Shown in pieces: positions 56,079 to 62,347 of a stretch of DNA of 64,000 nt. The position numbers and the translations under genes are program-made. This stretch comes from Janthinobacterium sp. B9-8 (GTDB taxonomy: Bacteria > Pseudomonadota > Gammaproteobacteria > Burkholderiales > Chitinibacteraceae). Location: the NCBI RefSeq assembly GCF_000969645.2, contig NZ_CP014222.1, positions 1,335,813 through 1,399,812 of the forward strand. The letters are read 5' to 3'. The notes beneath the pieces were generated by a model. It had not been told where the DNA came from. It worked only from the letters and a program-made list of their open reading frames with translations, and did not search any database. Positions within the stretch are counted from its first letter, which is position 1. Each line of letters opens with the position of its first letter.

Positions 56079-56105
56079 AGGGCGGCAATTGTCGCCCTTT
56101 TTTTA
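56079..56105 (+). terminator. Terminator after the major coat gene
   Basis: AGGGCG (56079-56084) pairs with CGCCCT (56093-56098), then a run of T. A terminator after gene VIII is the classic way to keep coat transcripts most abundant. Confidence 0.85.
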
Positions 56106-56118
56106 TCGCGGGGGATAT

Positions 56119-57477
56119 ATGAATGGAAGGGCTCTTTTATTTAGTCGTTGTCTTATTGGCCTTCTGGCTTATTTTTTCTGCGGATTAGCTTATTCTACTG
56201 TTTTTATTAATTCAGTTACTGGTAAAAAGACTTCTGATCCTGTTGGTGATACTTATGCATATGCTGCAACTGCTAATTACACAGTTCCTAAAAACATTAT
56301 GTCTAATAATTGTGAATTGGTTGAAGTTGGTAAAACATGCACGGTAAAAGTTTGGGCTGCAACTGTTGCAAAGCCTCCTGCTGAATTTGGTACTGGCAAT
56401 TCATTCTCTGTTAATTTTACGCGATTAAAAGAAGACCCTTGTTCTAATAAGGCGGGTCAAAGTGCTGGTGAATTATTAGTACCTTTGCCTTATTCGTCTG
56501 TTGATGGGAATGGGAAGCCTATTATTACTTCTGTTGATTCTTTGTCTTCTTTTTTTCGTAGTAGGGCATCTTCTTGTGATGGTACTTGTGAATTAATTAT
56601 GTCCGGCTCATTTGGTAATGGCGATAAATTATTTGCTATTGCTGGAGATAAAGCCTCTGCTTATGCGTTATTGAAAATGCAATATTCTGGTGAGCAATGC
56701 ACGTTATCTGATGACAAGAAACCGCCTAAACCGCCTGCAGGAGATAAACCGCCTGCACCTAATAAAGCTCCAAAATTCCCAGGGGATTGTCCGGCGAATT
56801 CAACTTTTGGTCAGGTTAGTGGTGTGAATGTATGTGCAAAAAATCCACCTAAGCCGACAGATCCGGATCCGCCTCCAAAGCCTACTGATAAAGACCAATG
56901 TGTAAGTAATTGTGATGAATGGGATCCTAATAAGGATACAAAGCCGACCGGCCCTAAGCCAACTGATCCTAAGCCTGGCCCCGGTGGTACTACACCTCCT
57001 AAAAAAGGGCCTCATAGTGGTGATGCTAGTAAGCCAGCTTCTGAAAATGCGTCTGGCCCAGGTGATTCTTCCCTGGCTGCTTCATGTACTGACTTTAAAT
57101 GTAAAAACAAAGATCCAGCGACTTGTGAAATAGCTCGTTTGTCTTGGAATAATAAATGTAATGAAGAAAAAGCGGTCGAGGATTTGATTAAATCTGATTT
57201 ATATAAAAATGGTAATTCTGCAATGACGTCTGAAGGTTTAGATTCAATGAAAAAGGATTTAAATTTTGGCGAAAATGGCACGGTAGATATGGCGGGCGTA
57301 ATTAAAAGAGATACGTTTTTAAATAAGGGCGGTTTGTCTGATGTTAGTTTCACGGTAATGGGTAAAGGTTTTTCGTTGCCATTTTCAAGTATGAATAAAT
57401 ATCTATCAATGATGGGTAAGATTGCTGTGGCTTTTTCTTTACTTGCTGCGGCTAGAATTCTTTCGTCTGCTGTTTAA
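56119..57477 (+). CDS. Phage adsorption protein (pIII/TspB-like)
   Basis: 452 residues. Signal peptide to about LAYS (residue 26); a Cys-containing N-terminal domain (about 27-200); a Pro/Lys/Asp-rich spacer (about 205-310) with KPPKPPAGDKPP and PTDPDPPPKPTDK units; a second domain (about 320-430); and a C-terminal membrane helix (IAVAFSLLAAARIL). This is the receptor-binding / spacer / anchor plan of pIII, and the spacer recalls the TspB proteins of neisserial filamentous phages. Met 56119 starts the signal; the frame to 56089 runs through the terminator. Confidence 0.82.
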   Translation: MNGRALLFSRCLIGLLAYFFCGLAYSTVFINSVTGKKTSDPVGDTYAYAATANYTVPKNIMSNNCELVEVGKTCTVKVWAATVAKPPAEFGTGNSFSVNFTRLKEDPCSNKAGQSAGELLVPLPYSSVDGNGKPIITSVDSLSSFFRSRASSCDGTCELIMSGSFGNGDKLFAIAGDKASAYALLKMQYSGEQCTLSDDKKPPKPPAGDKPPAPNKAPKFPGDCPANSTFGQVSGVNVCAKNPPKPTDPDPPPKPTDKDQCVSNCDEWDPNKDTKPTGPKPTDPKPGPGGTTPPKKGPHSGDASKPASENASGPGDSSLAASCTDFKCKNKDPATCEIARLSWNNKCNEEKAVEDLIKSDLYKNGNSAMTSEGLDSMKKDLNFGENGTVDMAGVIKRDTFLNKGGLSDVSFTVMGKGFSLPFSSMNKYLSMMGKIAVAFSLLAAARILSSAV

Positions 57478-57488
57478 TTGGGGGTTAT

Positions 57489-57800
57489 ATGCCATTACTT
57501 GCTATTCCTTGGATTGCTGCATTAATTGGTGGTCTTGTTTCTGCTGCTGCTACTTTTGCTGGTCGTGCTTTAATTGGTCTTGGTGTTGGGGTCGTAACCT
57601 ATACCGGTTTTAAAATGGTATTAGAAAAATTACATAGCGATGTGATTTCTAGTTTTCAGGGTTTGCCAGTTACGGTAATTGAAGTTTTGGGGCTTTTAGA
57701 AGTTGATACTTGCGTTTCTATTTTGTTTTCTGCGTTTTTGGGAAAAATGGTTGTTAGTGGTTTAACGTCTGGTTCTGTTAAAAAATGGGTGACTAAATGA
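57489..57800 (+). CDS. Phage DUF2523 protein (pVI-like minor coat)
   Basis: 103 residues with three hydrophobic stretches (about 3-20, 25-45, 70-95). It stands between pIII-like and Zot and overlaps Zot by 4 bp, the usual place of gene VI. DUF2523 proteins fill this slot in CTX- and Nf-type phages. Probably anchors the adsorption protein at the virion end. Confidence 0.78.
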   Translation: MPLLAIPWIAALIGGLVSAAATFAGRALIGLGVGVVTYTGFKMVLEKLHSDVISSFQGLPVTVIEVLGLLEVDTCVSILFSAFLGKMVVSGLTSGSVKKWVTK

Positions 57801-58762
57801 TTAACCTTGTTACCGGCCAGCCAGGTGCAGGAAAAACATTACGCACTTTGCACGAAGTAAAAGCCCTTTCAGAAAAAGATAATCGTCAGGTTTTTTATTC
57901 TGGCATTAATGATTTGAAATTGCCTTGGATAGAGATTGATCCTGAAAAATGGTTCGAATGTCCGACGGGTGCAATTATTGTTATTGATGAATGTCAGCGG
58001 ATTTTTAGAACGCGCTCTAATGGTTCGGCGGTGCCTAAGCATGTCAGCGAATTGGAAACGCATAGGCATAAGGGTTTAGACATTTATTTGGTTACCCAGC
58101 ATCCGATGCTTGTGGATGGCAATGTACGGCGGTTGGTTGGGCGTCATTTACATGTTTTGAGGGCTTGGGGGTTTCAAAAAGCGGCTGTTCATGAATGGCA
58201 GGGGATTAAAGAAAATTGTGATAAATCGCGTGCTGATTCTGTCTTACATACTTGGTCTTATCCAAAAGAAGTATTTGATTATTATAAGTCTGCTGAATTA
58301 CACACGGTTAAAAGGCGGTTGCCTGCTAAGTTGATTTGGTTGTTTGTTGTCATGCCGGTTATGGTTATTTTTGCGTTTTATTATGTTTATACGAATGTTG
58401 TTCATAAGAAGTCGGCTTTGCCTGATGCTGTTGCATCTTCAGCTTCAATGCCTGCAGGGTATGTGCCTTATAGCCCGCAAGCGGTAGATAAAAAGAAAAC
58501 CACGGCGCAATGGATTGAAGAACAGACGCCTAGGGTTCCCACCTTGGCCTATACCGCGCCGGTATACGACAAGCTCACTGAGCCGGTCAGTGTGCCAGCA
58601 CCGCAAGCGTGTATTAAATCGAAGAGCAAAGGGTGCTCTTGTTTTACCGATCAAGGGACGCCGCTTTATATGCCTGTAGAGCTTTGCGAAAACATTGTAA
58701 AGAGCGGGGTGTATATGGCGTTTTTGGGCAATAAGGCCAAATATGAAAAATCAGACATTTAA
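57797..58762 (+). CDS. zot: Zot-family phage assembly ATPase (pI)
   Basis: 321 residues. N-terminal P-loop domain with Walker A GQPGAGKT at about residues 7-14 and Walker B GAIIVIDECQ at about 68. A single membrane helix (LIWLFVVMPVMVIFAFYYVY, about 178-197) leads to a periplasmic C-terminal domain with paired cysteines (CIKSKSKGCSCF). It drives phage extrusion through the inner membrane and docks on a secretin. No secretin gene follows. Confidence 0.93.
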   Translation: MINLVTGQPGAGKTLRTLHEVKALSEKDNRQVFYSGINDLKLPWIEIDPEKWFECPTGAIIVIDECQRIFRTRSNGSAVPKHVSELETHRHKGLDIYLVTQHPMLVDGNVRRLVGRHLHVLRAWGFQKAAVHEWQGIKENCDKSRADSVLHTWSYPKEVFDYYKSAELHTVKRRLPAKLIWLFVVMPVMVIFAFYYVYTNVVHKKSALPDAVASSASMPAGYVPYSPQAVDKKKTTAQWIEEQTPRVPTLAYTAPVYDKLTEPVSVPAPQACIKSKSKGCSCFTDQGTPLYMPVELCENIVKSGVYMAFLGNKAKYEKSDI

Positions 58763-58765
58763 GAA

Positions 58766-58885
58766 ATGCGTAAATACTTAGTAATCTTTGTTTGTATTTT
58801 GTCAGGTTGTGCATCATGTACTTTGCCTGATCGTAGGGACTTCTTGGATTTTTGGAGCAAAAGGTCTGTAGTGGATAGTGCTTGA
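58766..58885 (+). CDS. Very small lipoprotein directly after zot
   Basis: A 39-residue frame starting 3 bp after the zot stop. It has a short basic start (MRKYLVIFVCILSGC), a perfect lipobox LSGC with the lipid-bearing Cys at 15, and a mature part of 25 residues that is charged (DRRDFLDFWSKRSVVDSA). The size and lipobox suggest an inner- or outer-membrane lipoprotein of the phage; function unknown. The gap to 58932 has a possible ribosome site for the next gene only. Confidence 0.6.
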   Translation: MRKYLVIFVCILSGCASCTLPDRRDFLDFWSKRSVVDSA

Positions 58886-58932
58886 TGGATCTTTCTCCTT
58901 GTGTATGCTGCTGCGCAAGGAGGGTGTAAACA

Positions 58933-59370
58933 ATGCGCTATGTTTTAATGTGCTGGCTTTTTATTTCTTTTGGTGTGTCGGCGGAGGTGTTTAAGTGCTT
59001 TGATGGTGTTCGCCCTAAGTACACCTATCAAAATATGCCTTGTGAGGATGTGGGCTTAAAGACAGCGAAAAAGATTACTGACAAAGATGCTGTAATTGGT
59101 AGTGCTGATTTTTCAGGGTATCGAAGAGAGGCAAGGGAAAGGGCTGATATTTCTAGGACTGTCGATCGTGATTTTAATGAGCGGCGTAATATTGAATATC
59201 AGCGTTCAGGTGCTGGCCAGCGTCAAAGTACAGCGGCTGAGTGTGCGTCATTAATTGAAGAAAAACGCTCCATTGTTAGCATGCAAAGGCAAAAGTCTAC
59301 TGCATGGCTTCATCAACTTTATGCGGAAAATAGAAAGCGAATGCAAGCGATTGATTGCCAGGGGTTGTAA
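58933..59370 (+). CDS. Secreted DUF4124-like phage protein
   Basis: 145 residues with a signal peptide (WLFISFGVSA, cleavage about 17), then VFKCFDGVRPKYTYQNMPCED, which is the DUF4124 pattern (a Cys pair around a short beta hairpin). The rest is charged and helical, with QRQSTAAECASLIEEKRSI and a last Cys at QAIDCQG. It lies at the end of the structural module and may be a moron gene affecting the host envelope; this is inference. A terminator follows. Confidence 0.65.
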   Translation: MRYVLMCWLFISFGVSAEVFKCFDGVRPKYTYQNMPCEDVGLKTAKKITDKDAVIGSADFSGYRREARERADISRTVDRDFNERRNIEYQRSGAGQRQSTAAECASLIEEKRSIVSMQRQKSTAWLHQLYAENRKRMQAIDCQGL

Positions 59371-59375
59371 TCACG

Positions 59376-59402
59376 AAAGCCAGCTCAATGCTGGCTTTTT
59401 TC
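59376..59402 (+). terminator. Terminator ending the phage structural module
   Basis: AAAGCCAGC (59376-59384) pairs with GCTGGCTTT (59390-59398) around TCAAT, followed by more T residues. The 150 bp after it hold a small GC hairpin at 59477-59492 and no gene. Confidence 0.9.
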
Positions 59403-59553
59403 ATTAAGAATTAAGGCTGATTCAAATTAAGCTGTAAAACTATTGCTATGGTGCGCGATGCGTCGTGCTCAGGTTTCACGCACTTGTGCGTGCAAGCTGG
59501 GCTATTAGATTTCATGTAATAAAAGGTGACGACTTATTTTATGAAGACGGGTT

Positions 59554-60027
59554 TTAGTAAGACTGTGTCATTGGGGTGGGCGGGTCTTTTTCTCTGAATA
59601 CGGTTGCAAGCATAAGGCCATACTTTGCTTCTAAGCCGCATTGATTTTTATAAAAGTTGCGTTGTTTTATTAAGGACTCAATCAAGGTGTATTGGCTGTT
59701 GCATAGCATGCGATCTTTTCTGTAGTGGTCGATAAACAAAACCTCTTCCATGCGGGCGCATGCTTTTTTATTGCCGTGGGGCGGGATGATGCTTTGTTCT
59801 GCAAGCGTCCAGTCTTTCCATTCGCCAAATGGAACGATGCCGTTAACGTAAAAGCGAGCTAGTAAGTAGATTGATCGTGGGATTGGTTCAAGGCCGGTTT
59901 GCCATTTGTTAATTTGGCGTGGGTTTGTGCCTAATATTTCGGCCAATTCTGACTCAGGCTTTGTGGATATTGCAAAGATAAGGTCAGCAGTACTTACTTT
60001 GAAGTTGGCATAAGGCATGTTGCGCAT
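59554..60027 (-). CDS. Phage regulatory protein with HTH-like segment
   Basis: 157 residues, basic. The segment ELAEILGTNPRQINKWQTGLEPIPRS (about 28-53) looks like a helix-turn-helix of the Cro type, followed by a C-terminal helical part (HYRKDRMLCNSQYTLIESLIKQR). It is transcribed towards the structural genes from next to the large hairpin. It may be a second regulator or anti-repressor. Met 60018 is an alternative start. Family not identified with certainty. Confidence 0.6.
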   Translation of the reverse strand: MRNMPYANFKVSTADLIFAISTKPESELAEILGTNPRQINKWQTGLEPIPRSIYLLARFYVNGIVPFGEWKDWTLAEQSIIPPHGNKKACARMEEVLFIDHYRKDRMLCNSQYTLIESLIKQRNFYKNQCGLEAKYGLMLATVFREKDPPTPMTQSY

Positions 60028-60040
60028 TCTGTTTTCTCAT

Positions 60041-60080
60041 AAGGATAAGGCGCGTAACGATTGTTACGCGCCTTATCCTT
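60041..60080. repeat. Perfect 18-bp stem-loop in phage intergenic region
   Basis: AAGGATAAGGCGCGTAAC (60041-60058) and its exact reverse complement (60063-60080) enclose a GATT loop. No T run follows on either strand, so it is not a terminator. In single-stranded phage DNA it must form a stable hairpin; candidate packaging signal or replication origin. Confidence 0.65.
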
Positions 60081-60188
60081 GTTGCATGTATCCTTGATTG
60101 TGTTGTATTTTCGCTACGTGTAAATATTTACTCACGGTGCGTTTATGGGTGAAATTAGCCTTGTAAGCTTTCGTTTTATTCGCCTGTA

Positions 60189-60216
60189 GCTTGACATAAT
60201 ATACAATATACGAATA
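60189..60216. mobile_element. attR: dif-like XerC/XerD site at the right prophage end
   Basis: Shares ACATAATATACA (60194-60205) with attL. On the minus strand the central TGTATA is followed by the XerD-side arm TTATGTCAAGC, here of phage origin, and preceded by the host XerC-side arm ending CGTATAT, which resembles betaproteobacterial dif. From here to 60442 no gene is seen. Confidence 0.75.
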
Positions 60217-60442
60217 TGTAAAAACCGTCAAAGTAAGGTTGCTTACTTTTTGTAATTTTTATATAAATACCGTAAGAATGTGGTGTTTTCCACGTAACTC
60301 TTACTAACCAAGCCCAAGCTTTTGTTCTGTTGGTCAATATAAAGGTGTATTTATCTTTGTATACACTTGTTACGGCAGCAGAATTCATTGCCTCGTCACA
60401 CTTCTTACTCAGGATATGCTTTTTAGCGCTAGAGAGCACAGC

Positions 60443-61792
60443 ATGTCTCACTTTCTTTGTAGTAAACATTTATTCATTTTGGCAATCGCAATAAGCGCCT
60501 TGCCGCTCCGTGCCCAAACTGAATTTCCTGCCACATTAGCTGGGCATATTGTGATGCCCGCTCAATCCTTTATTGCTACGCCTAAGAATGCACCGGTCGA
60601 CTTAAAAGTGAGCGGCAAGTTTACGACGGGCAAGCGGGTAGAGGCGCTCGGCTCTGTTCTTGGCGTGTCATTTGGTCGGCCTACCGGCGTATCTTTACCT
60701 TTTAATGGGCAAGCATTGCAGGGGCACTCTGGCATTAAGAAAATGCCTGACGGAAGCTTCTGGGTTTTAACGGATAACGGTTTTGGTTCAAAAGTTAATT
60801 CGCCCGATGCCATGTTGTATTTGAACCGCTACACACTGGATTTTAAAAACGGTAAAACACAACACATAGAAACTATTTTTTTGCATGATCCAGATAAAAA
60901 AGTGCCGTTTCGTATTGTGCACGAGGGCAGCAAGCAGCGTTATCTAACGGGCGGCGATTTTGACACGGAAAGCTTTCAGTTTGCTGGTGGCGCGCTGTGG
61001 ATTGGTGAAGAGCTAGGCCCTTTTTTAATCAAGGCCGATCTAAAGGGTAAAGTGCTAGCCGTCTTTGATACCCTGATCGATGGCAAAATTGTTCGTTCGC
61101 CCGATCATCCGGCAATCACCACGCCTGCAATGCCATCAGGCACAGTCGATTTTCAGATCCGCCGTTCTAAAGGCTTTGAAGGCATGGCCGCTTCAAAAGA
61201 TGGCAGCAAGCTTTATGCTCTGCTGGAAGGCGCCGTCTGGAATGGCAAAGCCAATGAAAACCTGGAAGGCAAGGATTATTTGCGCGTTTTAGAGTTCGAT
61301 GTCAAAAAAGAAGCGTGGACAGGCCGTCACTGGAAATACCTGTTAGAAAATAATGGCAATGCGATTGGCGATTTTAATATGATTAACGAGGCACAAGGCC
61401 TGATTATTGAGCGCGACAATGGTGAAGGCACGGCAGATAAGGCTTGCCCCACAGGAGAAAAGCGGGGTGATTGCTTTCATGATCTTGCGCAGTTTAAACG
61501 CGTTTATAAAGTCGAGTTTAACGATGCTAATGTCGGTGGCCCGCTAAATAAAATGGCTTATATCGATTTAATGAAGATCGCAGATCCAGCCAGATTGGCT
61601 AGGAAGCCTTTAAACAACGGCGTACTGACTTTTCCGTTTTTTACCATAGAAAATGTAGACGTTGTTGACTCGCGCCATATTGTGGTGGGCAATGATAATA
61701 ATCTGCCGTTTTCTAGTAGCCGCGAACCCAATCAAGCAGATGATAATGAATTTATTTTGCTAGAGGCAAATGCGTTTTTGAGCGCCAATTAA
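60443..61792 (+). CDS. Secreted esterase-like phytase-family protein
   Basis: 449 residues with a signal peptide (LFILAIAISALPLRA, cleavage about 24). The mature part fits the 'esterase-like activity of phytase' domain, a beta-propeller-like fold: GHSGIKKMPDGSFWVLTDNGFGSK, RYLTGGDFDTESFQFAGGALWIGEELGPFLI, RRSKGFEGMAASKDGSKLYALLEG. The substrate is not known; a phosphate- or ester-releasing role is guessed from the domain name. It stands outside the prophage and is ended by a strong terminator. Confidence 0.82.
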   Translation: MSHFLCSKHLFILAIAISALPLRAQTEFPATLAGHIVMPAQSFIATPKNAPVDLKVSGKFTTGKRVEALGSVLGVSFGRPTGVSLPFNGQALQGHSGIKKMPDGSFWVLTDNGFGSKVNSPDAMLYLNRYTLDFKNGKTQHIETIFLHDPDKKVPFRIVHEGSKQRYLTGGDFDTESFQFAGGALWIGEELGPFLIKADLKGKVLAVFDTLIDGKIVRSPDHPAITTPAMPSGTVDFQIRRSKGFEGMAASKDGSKLYALLEGAVWNGKANENLEGKDYLRVLEFDVKKEAWTGRHWKYLLENNGNAIGDFNMINEAQGLIIERDNGEGTADKACPTGEKRGDCFHDLAQFKRVYKVEFNDANVGGPLNKMAYIDLMKIADPARLARKPLNNGVLTFPFFTIENVDVVDSRHIVVGNDNNLPFSSSREPNQADDNEFILLEANAFLSAN

Positions 61793-61802
61793 GCGCCGTA
61801 TT

Positions 61803-61827
61803 AAAAGACGGCTTCGGCCGTCTTTTA
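61803..61827 (+). terminator. Rho-independent terminator with UUCG loop
   Basis: AAAAGACGGC, loop TTCG, GCCGTCTTTT: a perfect 10-bp stem with a tetraloop, closing the phytase-like gene. Confidence 0.93.
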
Positions 61828-61965
61828 TATAAAAACCCACAAACCCCCTCGCTTTGCTAGGCCGACTGTATTTACCAAGGCGTTTATTCGCAAATTCCAG
61901 ATCAGCAGGCTTTGAAGCCGCTTTTAAATCTGGCTTTATTAATCTGACAAAATTACAAACCCACC

Positions 61966-62001
61966 CCATACGCTAGACAGTCTGCATTCAGCGGCGTATG
62001 G
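61966..62001. repeat. 8-bp inverted repeat upstream of the mgtA leader
   Basis: CCATACGC (61966-61973) and GCGTATGG (61994-62001) are exact reverse complements 20 bp apart, about 30 bp before the leader frame. It could be an operator or the first stem of the leader RNA. The rest of 61828-62020 shows no clear promoter. Confidence 0.5.
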
Positions 62002-62032
62002 TTTAGCCTTCATTATTTTACGGAGGTCCCTC

Positions 62033-62071
62033 GTGGACAGTTCTAGTAGTCGATCTTATATCGATCGCTAG
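62033..62071 (+). CDS. Candidate 12-codon leader peptide of mgtA
   Basis: GTG 62033 with a strong Shine-Dalgarno GGAGG (62022-62026) reads VDSSSSRSYIDR and stops at TAG 62069-62071, directly before the first hairpin. The peptide has four serine codons in a row. Its place matches MgtL, the leader peptide of enterobacterial mgtA, though the sequence is unlike it. Translation is inferred from the ribosome site and position only. Confidence 0.5.
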   Translation: MDSSSSRSYIDR

Positions 62072-62130
62072 CGGCAAGGTTGCAGGGGTCTTTTCTTCTG
62101 CCGTTACCTTGCCGACCTGGCGGGTAACGG
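62072..62130 (+). promoter_or_regulatory. Two mutually exclusive hairpins, candidate mgtA attenuator
   Basis: Stem A: CGGCAAGGT (62072-62080) with ACCTTGCCG (62106-62114). Stem B: CCGTTACC (62101-62108) with GGTAACGG (62123-62130), with an inner GCC/GGC pair. They share 62106-62108 and overlap, so only one can form. Further hairpins lie at 62195-62211 (GACGCCC/GGGCGTC) and 62316-62336 (CGTCGC/GCGACG), the latter touching the mgtA ribosome site. The whole leader is about 300 nt. Confidence 0.6.
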
Positions 62131-62347
62131 TGTCTGTAGAGCATCCATACTTGGATTGCTTGCGTACGCCATTCCCATTTTTTGCGCTTAGCACGACGCC
62201 CTTTGGGCGTCCGTGATGCTATGCACTGCTGATGCTTGTTTCGCAAACGTTGTTATGACGTGAAATAAACATCAACAGCGTGTCATTACTGCTTGCGTAA
62301 TGGATTTGTCCTCAACGTCGCCGCTTTGCTGCGACGAAGGAATGCAT

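Larger units (their letters stand above)
52949..60200. mobile_element. Filamentous (Inoviridae) prophage, about 7.25 kb
   Basis: Gene order repressor / Rep / ssDNA-binding-like / small proteins / major coat / pIII-like / pVI-like / Zot is that of filamentous phages such as CTXphi and the neisserial Nf phages. The ends are dif-like sites sharing ACATAATATACA. There is no integrase, so XerC/XerD integration is inferred. No pIV secretin gene is present, so a host secretin must serve for release. Reading frames on the plus strand are T-rich at third positions, unlike the neighbours. All core genes are intact, so the element may be active. Confidence 0.93.

Noticed and set aside
60176..60469. 97-codon minus-strand frame across attR
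   Set aside because: It starts inside the phytase-like gene's 5' end, ends across the phage junction, has no good ribosome site and no recognisable family.
61828..62020. PhoP-box-like GTTTA direct repeat upstream of mgtA
   Set aside because: Only one half-site (near GCGTTTATTC) could be seen; no second copy at the required distance.
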